Shown one piece after another: positions 46,649-58,104 of a stretch of DNA of 64,000 bases. Source of the DNA: Apium graveolens (taxonomy: Eukaryota > Streptophyta > Magnoliopsida > Apiales > Apiaceae); NCBI RefSeq assembly GCF_009905375.1, contig NC_133653.1:60391956-60455955 (forward strand), given 5' to 3'. Each line of letters begins with the position of its first letter. Position 1 is the stretch's first letter. Below the pieces are notes generated by a model that was given only the letters and a program-made list of their open reading frames with translations, had not been told where the DNA came from and did no database searches. The position numbers were made by a program, and so were the translations under genes.

Positions 46649-49600
46649 TGTCGCGCCCTCCAAACCTGGGTCAGAAGTTTGGGGTCCACACACACCTTAT
46701 TTATAACCTGCTTGTAACAATATTAAAGATAATAATAATAATACTATGCAATGACCCTATTTACCAACTACCACGGATCGCAACAGGTTAAAGTATGCAC
46801 ACAAGCCAAGCACACTAATATATTACAAACCGTTCAAAACCCAACTATTCCAAACTCAAACTGAGTATTAAACATTATTACAACCTTTTATAGACTTAAA
46901 TTATTTCAAAAGAAGCCTACTAGCTCAGCTTCCTCAACCTGAACCTCTAGCTCTCGCGCTGGACTGGGGATCCTCTTTACTAACTGGTTCCTTTTTAACT
47001 GGAAAAAATATAAACAACATTGCACAAATGAGCTAACTAGCTCAGCAAGTCACAATGACAAAACTGAGAATAATGATCATCAGGTGAACATGATTATGAT
47101 ATCAAGTGAACAATGGATTATGATTTAGAATTGGATATTATACTTTTAATTTAAAAACCAAGGTTAGGCTGCTGATCAGTCACGCACTAACCTCGAGCAA
47201 GGCACACAACATTGCTCTAACTACTGGATCCAAGGCACACATTGGCCTAACTTGACCATTGTATGGTCTGACCACGAATCTGGTCCATCATTTTATAAAA
47301 AAAATCCAATTCTAACATAACAACAAAATATACAATAATAAACAATAACCAGAATCAATAACAACAATAAGTGTTTAACAATGAAAGGGTTTTAATCCTT
47401 GTAAGGATCAATAAGGCAATTTAAAAGCTTGGATGTTGGGTAATGAAAGAATTGGATAACAAAGGAATCAACATTTCAGGGTTTCAAAGATTTGGGCTTT
47501 CAAAGCATAGGATGTAATGGTTGAGTATACAAGTAATTTAGTTCAGTGTTTGGGATTCTGTTTGCATGTATTTGTAGAGTAGTATCGTATACTTGAGGTT
47601 CGTGTTTGGGTATACAACAATCAATGGTATAGAAAGAATAAGGTTCATGGCTCAAGAACAATAATTGGAATCAGGGTTTGGGTTTCAGTGCTTCAAGCAC
47701 TTGCAATATCAACAAGACTATAAAGTACTACAATATCTCAAGAAAGTTCAGAACACTTGCCTGGTATTAGCTTACTACACTGCACTTGCTTCCAATCACA
47801 ACCGTCTTACTCCTCAACTATCTGTTTCCCTTTCCTACGTCGTTCCTCTTCTACTCACATATCATAAGCATCTATCAATAATCGACTCATAGAATTCTAT
47901 TCAACACATACTTCTATCTACCCTTCGTTTCACCCAAATTCGATTAACGGATTGAAAGTTATGCAATAATCAAGTAAACACCGAATATATAGACCGATAG
48001 TCAATCAACAAGTCACATATAGCACATAATACATCACGTAATCAATGATATATTATTTATAAAGAAGTCTCGGGTCATAAATAGGCTTTCTGATATTTAA
48101 AATGATTTTTAAAACATTTTTCGGAATTAAAACGGGTCGTTGGATAAATTTTGGATTAATAAACAGGGTTCGGTTGGCCAATTCTGGCTCCGAAATAATT
48201 TTAGAATAATTATCGAGCCTTGGAAATAATTTAGAATAATATTTTAAAGCTCGAAACTATTTTTCGGAATTTTTAAATCATTTCTAAATAATTAAATCTA
48301 ATTAAATAATTAATTAAAATCAATTAATAATTAATTAAATCAATTAATCAATTAATTTTCGAATTAATTGACCAATTAATCATTTAAAATTAATTGAAAA
48401 TTAATTAACTAATTAATTTAGATTTATTTTTGAATTAAAAATAATTTTCGGAATTAAAATAATAATTTTTAGAATTTTCAGAAATTAAAAATGAATTTTT
48501 ATAATAAAAATAAATAGGAAATATGATTTTTAAACATTTTAAAACAGGAATCCCAAATTTGCAAAGTCTGGAAACTTCAGGGACCTAATAGTATCGTCCC
48601 CAAAAGTCCAGGGACCAAACTGCAAATTTTACACCCCGTCGCCGGAAAACACAGAGGTGGCCGGAGAACACGTTCCCGGCGTCCTCACCCCACCAACACC
48701 TCCAGATCACATCTATACTTTACCAGGAACACAACCAAGCCAACAAATCGTTCTAATCATCCCTGAGTTGGCAGGAATTTGGCCGTGAAGTTTGCCAGTT
48801 TCCGGCGAACTTCGGAAATATTCAAAATACAACTCCCTTCTCTACAGACCTCGGTGATTCATGAAACTTATACGACTAGATTGGAAATTTCACAGAGAAT
48901 ACAATCCACTATACCACAACATCAATCTATTCCAGAATAAGAAACCCCCAAATTTCAATTAAGAACATTCATACGGGTTATAAACCCTAATTTTAAAATT
49001 CGAAAATCAAACTCAAATTTGAACATGTTATTGAACTCCAAATCAGACGTATAATATATCAAAATCATCAGGAAAACAAGCTCTACAACATACAATCATC
49101 AAATCATACAAACAATCATCCAAACAAAAATTCATATTTTTAATAAATTTAATTCGAAAATAAATAAATTTCCAGAAAGTAAACCTTTGATTCTGCATTG
49201 AAACAAAGCTCAGAATCTGATAGAACACTTCAAATCCTTCATTTTGGTTACTCAAGCTTTGAAAACAGAGATCGGTAACGCCTTCGTTTTGCTGTTTGAT
49301 TCTTAGAATAGTTTATGTAATTAGGGTTTTTCTCTGAAAATTATAGAATTAACTATCTGCAAATGATTTTGATACGAAATAAAATACGGTAAAAGACTAT
49401 TTATAATTACGAAAAATTAGTATCCCGTTGGATCATTCCGGATATAAAACGGTACGTTTATTTGTAAAAACTGACCCAAACGGTATCGGTTTTCGGGATA
49501 ATTATCCAAATCAGTACAATTTGTACTGCGGTCTTGGTCTCAGAGCCCGGTACAATTTGCGCCGGGACCCGCGCAGGACAAACCGTACGTCCGATCGAAA

Positions 49601-49985
49601 AAGTCGAAATATGGAATATGCTCGGAATATTACAATTAGGTTAGGAAGGAGTTCTCGGAAGAGTTTCGGGTTCCAAAAACGTAACAACGGGTAACGTCGG
49701 TTGGTTCCCGTTTTTATAAAATAGATTTTAAATACTCGGAAAAAGATTTTATAAATTTCATATGATCCTTATAAATCCATAAATCAACATAAAAATAATT
49801 AGGAAGATATGACAATTATCTATGTTTTATTTTGGATATATAAAAATTAAAATACTCAATTAATACTACTTTTGAATATCCAAGTACAGTTAACGCTTAA
49901 CAATTAACTCACAGAATAGATACTGAACACACATAATAATTATTTAATAGCAAAAATAATTACACGATATATCCCGGATATTACA
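46649..49985 (-). repeat. Chromovirus LTR, complete copy (3.3 kb)
   Basis: Minus strand TGTAATATCCGGG to GCGCGACA. It carries about 280 bp (near 49140-49420) not matched in the left copy. Long AT-rich part with AATTAATT words at 48290-48430. No gene is supported inside. Confidence 0.92.
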
Positions 49986-49995
49986 TCCTTCCCCC

Positions 49996-51325
49996 TTAAA
50001 AGGATTCTGTCCTCAGAATCTCGTAAGAAAACAAATGAGGGTACTTTTCTCTCATATCACTTTCTAACTCCCAGGTTGACTCTTCAACCTTTGGGTTTCT
50101 CCACAATACTCTTACTAACTTTACCACTTTATTTCTCAATACTTTCACTCTTTCCTCTAGAATCTCTATCGGACTCTCTACATATGACAAATCTGCCTGA
50201 AGCTCTATTGGCTCATATTCTATTACATGCCTGGAGTCTGGATTATATTTCTTAAGCATTGATACGTGAAAAACATTGTAAATGTACTCCATGTGCGGTG
50301 GTAATGCCAATTCATAAGCTACTTTGCCAATGCGCTTTAGAATCTCAAAAGGTCCGACATATCTTGGGCTTAGCTTCCCTTTCTTCCCAAACCTCGTTAG
50401 TCCTTTCCATGGTGATACTTTCAATAATACCAAGCTCCCTTCTTCAAATTCCATGTCCTTCCTTGACTGGTCTGCATACTTTCTCTGACGATTTTGTGCG
50501 GCTATTAATCTCTTCTGGATAATTTCAACAACTTCCTTTGTCTGCTGCACCAATTCAGGTCCAAGTATTTTGCGTTCTCCTACTTCGTCCCAATACACTG
50601 GAGATCTACATTTGCGTCCATAAAGGGCTTCATAGGGTGGCATCCCAATACTGGCATGATAACTGTTGTTGTAAGCAAACTCTACCAGAGGTAAATGTTC
50701 GTCCCAATCTCCTTTGAAATCAATAGCACAAACACGTAACATGTCCTCGATTGTCTGGATCGTTCTTTCACTTTGGCCGTCCGTCTGCGGGTGATAGGCC
50801 GTACTTATATTCAATCTTGTTCCCAAATATTCTTGAAAACTCTTCCAGAAACTTGAATTAAACCTTGGATCTCGATCAGATACGATAGTCACTGGAACTT
50901 CATGACGAACTACAATTTCTTTTAGGTACATATGGACTAACTTGTCGAGCGAAAATCTTTCATTTATAGGCAGAAAATGAGCTGACTTGGTAAGTCTATC
51001 CACTATAACCCAAATGGCATCATGATTAACCCTTGTCCTAGGTAATCCAACTATAAAATCCATGGCAATATGTTCCCACTTCCATTCTGGAATCTCCAAT
51101 GGCTGTAGCAATCCGCTTGGCCTCTGATGTTCTGCTTTAACCTTCTGACAGGTATAACATTTGCTAACCCATTCCGCAATTTCCTTTTTCATGTCTGGCC
51201 ATCAATAGTTCTTCTTTAAATCTCTGTACATTTTGGTACTCCCTGGATGGATGGAATACCTTGAATTATGTGCCTCCTATAGAATTTCATTCTTTAACTC
51301 CTGGATGGATGCAATTTCCCTCCTG
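49996..51325 (-). pseudogene. int: Chromovirus integrase, right copy, truncated
   Basis: Open from 51192 to 49996 (398 residues), with upstream coding recognisable to 51325 (REIASIQELKNEIL, HPGSTKMYRDLKKNY) interrupted by two stops. Order: end of the zinc region (CYTCQKVKAEHQRP), catalytic Asp in AMDFIVGLP, Asp in SDRDPRFNS, Glu in DGQSERTIQ, GPY-type block, chromodomain-like tail. Nearly intact at the C-terminus, but everything upstream of integrase is missing at the junction with Copia-3 spacer. Confidence 0.88.
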
Positions 51326-52502
51326 TAGCAAATTCTGATAATTGAGCTTAGTTGAGTTTACTTTGTCTATCTTATTACTAAGTCACAAACTAGAATAATG
51401 CTACTCATTTGTTAAGTTCTGATGCTAGTAAATCTGTTAAATGTACTAAGTGCTGATAAACCTCACTTATCAAAAAAAAACAAAAGAATCAAGGATTAAA
51501 AATCAGGTACTCCTTTGAGATCTAGAGTAAAAATGTGGAAGGAAAGACCCAAGTGCATTGCTGGTATTAAGTAATATGCATCAGAAAAGCAAATAAAATA
51601 TTTTTTTGGTGACTTTTCACACTCTATGATTACTGGAGAAATACTCTGATAATAGCATAAATTCTGATAAGCAGTCGTGACTCACTTACACTGAGAAGCA
51701 ACTGTAAAATGGAATTTAAAAAGATGCATAAAATTAGCACAAAATAGTTGAGGTGAACTCAAGCATGAACTCATTCAACAGTAGGTTTCAGAATAATGAC
51801 AGCTCTTTAGCAAAGTTTTAGTTATGCCTTATTTCTAAGATGTACTGAAGTGAATCAGACTTTACTCTTTGTCTGATATTTAGCTTAATGCACACACTAA
51901 TCACTCCATATGAATGATGAAAATCACTGTGGTGATCTATGTTGTTTTAGATGAACAGTCATTGTGTCACATTGCACAAATTCTGAGGACAAGTTCTGAT
52001 TGCATGTTCTGATGATTAAGTTCTGAAGAATATAAATCAGAATTTGTGTGAGGACTCACTAAAATATGCATTTCTTTTTCGAGTTAAGAAATTATGTTCT
52101 GATGACTGTTAAGTTCTGATATAAGTCTAAATTCTGATATTAACGAATGATTCTTTACTTGACTTATTTGTGGATAAAATTTAGAAACAGTCTCGGTTCA
52201 AACCTGAATATGTTGAAGTGGAAGATTAACAGTCACTATATTTAGGGATAGTGGTACTCGTACATGAACAGTCAACTTTTACTTGTTTCTTGTGCGCATT
52301 AAACCCTGTTTTCCCTTTCCAATGAATGTTTTTCTTTTTCCAAGTCTGGGGAGACGAGGTAGAATTAATTCTACCTGTCAGCATTAAATTTCTTTGCGTC
52401 TTCTGGCATTCTTTTGCCTATATAAGCAACCACTTCACATCAGCCTTCCCATCAAATCTTTTATCACAAACTCATCTTCATACTTTTTCTATCAAAAACA
52501 CC
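51326..52502 (+). promoter_or_regulatory. Copia-3 pol-to-small-ORF spacer with repeated oligomer and TATA box
   Basis: No gene. The words AAGTTCTGATAA, TAAATTCTGATA and close variants occur repeatedly from about 51330 to 52145, the same words as in this element's LTR. A TATA box (TATATAAG at 52419-52426) lies 77 nt before the small ORF. A short leader with CATCA and CTTTTTC words follows, and the ATG has an ACACCATGG context. Confidence 0.65.
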
Positions 52503-52772
52503 ATGGTCAGATACAATATGTTTTTGAACTACGAAACCTTCAACATGGAGCTAAGCTGTGCCGATTGGCAGCAGGAATGGCACGTCACTGCCATTCCTGA
52601 TGAGATATGGGACTCTGTTCCCAAGGAGGTACTCACCCACCTCCTGTTCTTCTATATGGATTACCATCGCCACCTGGAGCGATTGGAGGAGGAAAGGCTG
52701 GAAGCTCTCCGCCAGCAAGAGCGAATCATACGACTCGCCATTCTGTTTATCGAGAGTAGGAAGAAGAAATGA
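52503..52772 (+). CDS. Small conserved Sirevirus ORF (89 residues)
   Basis: Intact 89-residue frame; start chosen at the ATG in CACCATGG after the TATA box (a longer frame opens upstream without such support). Aromatic N-terminal half (FLNYETFNMEL, DWQQEWHV), then PDEIWDSVP and a charged helix-like end with EEERLEAL, QQERIIRL and a lysine-rich tail. The relic at about 24057-24348 keeps the same C-terminal pattern, so the ORF predates both elements and was under selection at some time. No known family recognised. Small size and charge would suit a regulatory or RNA-binding role, but that is a guess. Confidence 0.65.
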   Translation: MVRYNMFLNYETFNMELSCADWQQEWHVTAIPDEIWDSVPKEVLTHLLFFYMDYHRHLERLEEERLEALRQQERIIRLAILFIESRKKK

Positions 52773-53497
52773 TTTATTTTCTTCTTCCTATTTTTCTTCA
52801 TCATCAGCCTTGCCCTGCTTCTTGAGCTAGGACAAAGGCTGTTGACGTTAGGTTTAGCAGCTTAGGGAAATCTTGTACAAGTTCTGATGTAATTTAAGTT
52901 TCATGAATGTATTCTCTTGATATATTAATGAAATTTGTTTTTGTTTCAAGATCTTGTCTCTGAGATATTTTAATGCATTGTTAAATCCTGATACATATTC
53001 ATATTCTGATGACCATATAAATTATGTTTTAATTTAAGTTCTGATTTTCCTTTATCAGTACTTACTCATCTGATTTATCTTGGTCATTTTCACTCGATTT
53101 ATTTTCAGAATATTGATGTTGTAGTGAACAATAATTAAATAAGTGGGAACGGTTTAAATTCTGAATTAAAACTGTTTCACCTTGATTAATGGAATATCTG
53201 GGTAAGTGGAACGGTTTTTCCTTGAAAAACTGCAAGTGGGTAAGTAATGATTACTGTTTTCTCGTGCCCAGTAACTATCCGTTATTACTGCATGTCTGAC
53301 AGGTGTCCAACGGTTACATTTTTTTTTAAAAAAAAAGAGGGTATAAGTAAGACAGAGAGAGGATTTCTTAATCTTTTATTTCCTTTCATACTTTTTCTCT
53401 CTACTTGCTTTTACTTTCTTTCTTCTTCTCACGTTGGTTTTTCATACAGACATTTTATCAAACACCTAACAGGCACTCTTGAATCTCAATTTTTCTC
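52773..53497 (+). promoter_or_regulatory. Copia-3 spacer before the additional ORF
   Basis: No gene. More TTCTGATA words (about 52985-53045). A TATA-like box (GGTATAAGTAAG, TATAAG at 53342-53347) lies about 151 nt before the aORF ATG, followed by a pyrimidine-rich leader. Copia-1 has the same spacing (142 nt). Confidence 0.55.
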
Positions 53498-56400
53498 ATG
53501 GCACCAAAGGATTTAATCATTGATGGAGCTAAATTTGTTCCAAACAACTATGCTGTAATTCTTGATCATGCTGAAGCTCCATCTGAATTGCATTTTGTGC
53601 AAGATCTTCTTGCACATAGTGAAATTGGGTATGCATTGACCCAGCCTTCAGTCTTTTTGAGCCAACAAGTTCTGACATTTTGGCGGACTGGGCACTTTGA
53701 TAATGGTGGTACATATGGCACTCCCAGTATTGTTTTCGAAGTGGGTGATTCTTCATATGCAGTCACTCCTGGTACAATACGTAAGGCTCTACATCTCCCA
53801 TAAGGATGTACTTTTTCAATTCCAGAGGAATCAGCTCTTCAGGAGTTAATGTCCAGTTTGGGGTATGAACAGAGTTTGGCAAAGCTTGGGCAGTTGAAAC
53901 GGGCTCATATCAAGAGGGAATGGAGCTTCTTCTTCGACTGCATCACTAAAGCTTTTGGGAACAAGTGTTCGAATTTTGATGTCATCCCCATAATGAGTCA
54001 GCACATCGGGTATGCCATTATAAACCAATCTCATTTTGATTTTGCAACGGCTATAATTGGTTTTATTGGGGATAGGATGACAGAGGATAGGAATGTTGTC
54101 TACTTTGCTAGATTCTGTCAACTTATATATACTTTTTGTACTGATGAACCTCAACTATTTAGTACCTCAACTCCACCTTTTAAAGTTGCAAAACGATACT
54201 TTAATGACCTGGTAAATGCTGACACTAAGAAATCAGTGGTTAGACCTTTACAGATTCCTCAGTCTGTAAAACAGATCTTAGTAAATGCTGATCCTGATAC
54301 TTATAGATCTGTTTATTCTGATGTCCAACCAACAACAACCTCCCAAACACCACAACAACCATCAGCACCTACCACTCATTCTACTCAACCAACCCTCAGG
54401 CAATATATCAAATCCTATCTCTCCACTTCACAGACAGTTCAACCCTCATCCTCAGCACCTACTATGAAGCCTTCATCTTCCAAGCCTAAGAGGATAAAGA
54501 CTGTTCCTCAAACACCTCAAAAGAGAAGGAGGATTGCTTTGAGAGATGAGTCAGACAGTGAGGAACAGGTTTCTATATCAAAAACTATTGTCAAAGAAGC
54601 TGAGAAAGTGACTTCTCAGAAGGATTCTGGAATTGGGGGATCTAGGCTTCTTAAGAGGCTTAGAAGAATGACTGTTCCTGAAACTCCCAAGGAATCTATA
54701 TCTACAAAGAGATACAAGAAACAGAGGGCAAAAAGGCCAGTTTCAGATGATGAAGAAGCAGCAGCTAAGGAAGGAGATCAGGAATCTCTGATCTCACAAG
54801 AAAAGGAATCTGCTCCAGTCTCTACTTCTCCATCAACTCCAACTCAGGAAGCTGTTACTGAAAAGGCCGCCACACCATCTATATCTCCTGTTCAAAAATC
54901 TGTATCTCCTGTTGATCCAGGAACAAGTGCTGATATTGATATTCAGACCTTGGTTGTGCCTGAAGTAATTCTCTTAGAAGCTCCAACAGCAACAAATCCA
55001 TCAACAACACCTGTTACTGATGCTGCTCAAACTCCAGAATTTTTCAACTACACCTTATCTGCATCTAGATGCTGATGATCAGAATATAGGTGAGCATCAG
55101 GGTATGGCCGTTGATCATAACTTAGAACCAGATCAGCAATTAGAGGATGCTGAAGCCTCCATTGCTACTCACACTATTTTTTTATCAGAAGATATTGATT
55201 CTGTAAGTTCTGATGCTGCAAATGCTAGAGATACTGGTGATGCTGCTCCAAATGCAGATGTTGATGACGCAGGTCCTTCAGGACATGCTCCTCAACAAAC
55301 TGTTCTTAAATCTGAACTTGTAAAGAAGTTTGGTACAAGAGAAGCACCAGTGCCTTGGAGTGAAACTCCTGCAGGACAGGAGTGGACTAAGGAATGGAAC
55401 TCAGTTACCTGTGTTCCAACTGCAAAGCATCTTGCTGAGCACTTGACAAAAGCTGATGAAATCTTAAATTCTGATGATTTCAAAACCCAGCTTAGAGTCA
55501 CTGCATTGAGTACTAAACATCTACAAGGTCTCCATTCAACTACTCATGCAGAGCTACACAAGATTCAGGAAGAATTTATCAAACAGGATCAAATTCAGAA
55601 AATTGACAAGAAAAAGTTCTTCCAACCTACCATTGACAGGATTGCTTATATTGAGAAGACTCAAGAGAAACAACAAGCCCAGATTGATGATATTCTGAAA
55701 AATCAAGCTTCTCAGCAATCTCAACTTACTGAAATCCAAGCCTCAATGGAATTGCTTGTCTCTCTTCTACTACCTGCTGATGCCAAAAAGGGGGAGAAAG
55801 TAATTAAGTCCAAATGCAAGCCTGACAAGACACTGAAAGGAAAGGATGATGAAAAGGATGATCAAGGACATAGTCAAGGTAGAGGTTTCACATCAAGAAA
55901 AGCTGAAATCACAAGTCACAGGACAAGTTCTGATACTGGGAAAAGAATTAGTTCTGCTACTGGTAAAAGGATAAGTTCTGATGAACTTTTAGATCTTGAT
56001 GAAGAAATGTCAAGACAATTATTTCTTCAGGAAAATCCAGGAATGGACTTGGAGAGTCTAATGGAAGAAGAAGCCAGACTTAAATCAGAAAAAATCACAT
56101 CTAAATCTGAAGCTTCTGGTAAAAAGACACTTCCAAAACTCAAAGGCATTGTGATAAAAGAAAGGACAAATACTGAAGCAACATTGGCTAAATCACAACC
56201 GCGGATAGATCCAAGATCCAAGGGTAAAGAAAAGGTTGGTGAACCTATCAAGGTTTATGTGCCTCCTGAGAATGAAGAAATCACTGATGAAAAGGATGAT
56301 CTTGCTCTGACTTCAAGAAAAGTTCTTAAAACAACCTCTGACATGGCTCAAGTTGTTCAGAGTCTAGATACAGTAAATTCTGATATTCCAAAGAAGCAAG

Positions 56401-57224
56401 TAACCTCTGACACAGCTCAAGTTAACTTGATATCAGAAGATAGACCAAAGACACTCCTACCAGGATTCACTAAAGCAAAACAGACTCAACCTTTGAAGAC
56501 TGCTGCAAGTGGTTTTGAAGCAAGAGTAGTTACTGGAAAGGAAGCAAGAAATAAAACTGGATTGGGAAGTGCTAATGAAAGAAGAATACAGAACACTACC
56601 AATGATCCAACTTCCTTGAGTGAACCAGGTATTGGAGCAACTCCTGAGAGATTGAATCAACTGGAATCTGTACAAATGGTTTACCATACCTACTTGAAAG
56701 AACACATCTTGTTGTACTTTATGACAGATGGTAGGGTTTATCATATAAGGCAAAATGTCATTCCATTGAAGTATTTTGAAGAACTGGAGCATGTACTATT
56801 CTTACTTCAAGTGGATGACAGATTAACAGGAAGTGCTGCAAACTATTTGAAGGATCAGATTCAGAGATAGAAAAGACTTTATTCTGTTAAGTCTGACATC
56901 ACATATGTTCCAAAGTACAGAGATCACAAGGGTGATATAGTTGAAATGAAGCCCAACACTGCTAAAATTATAACTACCTTTCTGGGTTACAGGGCTATGG
57001 AATTCAATCTTGAGTCTGATAAAGCTTATTTGATCAGACTGGATCAGGATATAAGAAAAGCAAAGATTAATGATCTCAGGGCTGTAATCTTTCAAATTGG
57101 TGAAGATAATGCAGAGCTTAAAGATGCTAAAAGGAGAATGATTGATGAACTTAGATATGCTGAGAGATGTTTGTTGAAGAACTATCTCAGAACAACTCCT
57201 GACATCAGAGAGATCAGAAAGTGA
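53498..57224 (+). pseudogene. Copia-3 additional 3' ORF (aORF), lightly broken
   Basis: Starts at ATG 53498 (TCATGGCACC). Only three defects break a path of about 1,240 codons: TAA at 53801, a frameshift near 55060 and TAG at 56868. N-terminal domain (about residues 1-250): LTFWRTGHF, SIVFEVGDSSYAVTP, IKREWSFFFD and an AIIGFIGDRM stretch, related to the Copia-1 aORF. Then a Ser/Thr/Pro/Gln-rich linker with basic patches (PKRIKTVPQTPQKRRRI, nuclear-localisation-like), a coiled-coil-like segment (about 55500-55770) and a C-terminal domain (YHTYLKEHILLYFMTDGRVY). No signal peptide or clear membrane anchor. It stays the most intact large frame after pol, so it was probably functional when Copia-3 inserted. 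Function unknown. Confidence 0.75.
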
Positions 57225-57428
57225 AGCCAAGTCAAGATCTACAACTGCTTAAATTCTGATATTTGTACAGACTGAAGTTTTTATCAGAAGTTAAAGATAG
57301 GTAAAGCTTTAAGGACTGTAAGTTGTAGTTATCTAGTCTAATTCTCATGCATTTGTACTTAATGTTTTTGACATCATCAAATATCTGTTAAACTTGTATA
57401 TTATGCTAATTTACAAGTTGGGGGAGAT
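57225..57428 (+). promoter_or_regulatory. Copia-3 3' untranslated stretch and polypurine tract
   Basis: A short AT-rich stretch ends in TTGGGGGAGAT (GGGGGAGA at 57420-57427) directly before the 3' LTR, the same tract as in Copia-1. Confidence 0.88.
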
Positions 57429-58022
57429 TGTTAGATATATTTGATAATGTCATGGCTAATATGATTTATGTTTAGTTTTCAGATCTTACTTTAACTGGAT
57501 AAATCAGTACTTACTAGAAGTCAGGACTTAAGGATATCAGTACTTATATTATCAGGAGATAATCATCAGAAGATGGATATCAGAACTTAAGTGCTAAAGG
57601 ATGTTCAGATAAGGATAGTAGCTGATTAAAGGAAAGAAGATCGAGATAAACATAAGAAGAGATATGCATGAAGAAGGAGTTTCGTGAAGAATGGAATACT
57701 TGGAGGAAAAGATATCTGATTGATATATTTTAGGAAGCAGAATTATATTTCATATCAATTAGCGATTATCTTATAACTGTGTAGTATATAAACACAGACA
57801 TAGGGTTTACACTATAAGTGTTATCATATTTCGAGAAGATTATTCATTGTAACCCTAGCAGCTCTCGTGATATTTGTTCATCACTGAGAGGTAACAGTTC
57901 CATACTGTAACAGAGTTTATTGTTTCAATAAAGTTTGTTTTCTGTTACTTGAAATATTAAAAGTTCGATTTGATTGTATTTTACACTGTATTCACCCCAT
58001 CTACAGTGTGTGTGACCTAACA
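57429..58022 (+). repeat. Copia-3 3' LTR
   Basis: TGTTAGATATATTTGA to GTGACCTAACA. It matches 31265-31857 with roughly twenty differences by eye, about 3%, mostly transitions. Confidence 0.93.
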
Positions 58023-58104
58023 AGTGGGAGAAATTAAAATTACTAGCAGACCAGTTGTGTGATAATTCAAACATAACCTATAACCACGAAAATAAATTAC
58101 TTAC

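Larger units (their letters stand above)
41410..51325 (-). mobile_element. Rearranged chromovirus (Ty3/gypsy): two LTRs, two integrase fragments
   Basis: Read on the minus strand: truncated integrase (51325-49996), complete LTR (49985-46649), primer site, gag start (46450), deletion, integrase C-terminal part (45511-44566), purine tract and LTR (44528-41410, missing its last 13 bp). The block 44566-45511 repeats 49996-50969. This looks like two elements sharing one LTR, as in a tandem produced by recombination, then trimmed at both ends. A chromodomain-like integrase tail places it with chromoviruses, most like the Tekay/Del group. Confidence 0.85.
31265..58022 (+). mobile_element. Copia-3: Sirevirus-like retrotransposon with two nested insertions
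   Basis: LTRs of about 594 bp at 31265-31857 and 57429-58022 (TGTTAG...CTAACA), roughly twenty differences by eye. Between them: primer site, 778-residue gag, protease, integrase, RT, spacer, small ORF, large additional ORF and a GGGGGAGA polypurine tract. A solo LTR (34588-38959) splits the protease-integrase region, and a rearranged chromovirus (about 41410-51325) replaced RNase H. Without these the element is about 12.5 kb. It lies in an intron of the CACTA gene. No 5-bp target duplication is visible (left ACATA, right AGTGG). Confidence 0.92.

Noticed and set aside
49428..49694. Open frame of 88 residues in the chromovirus LTR
   Set aside because: The same region in the left LTR reads differently, and the protein has no recognisable features.
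53498..57224. Calling the aORF an envelope gene
   Set aside because: No signal peptide, membrane anchor or cleavage-like site is visible; the N-terminal match is only to another aORF.
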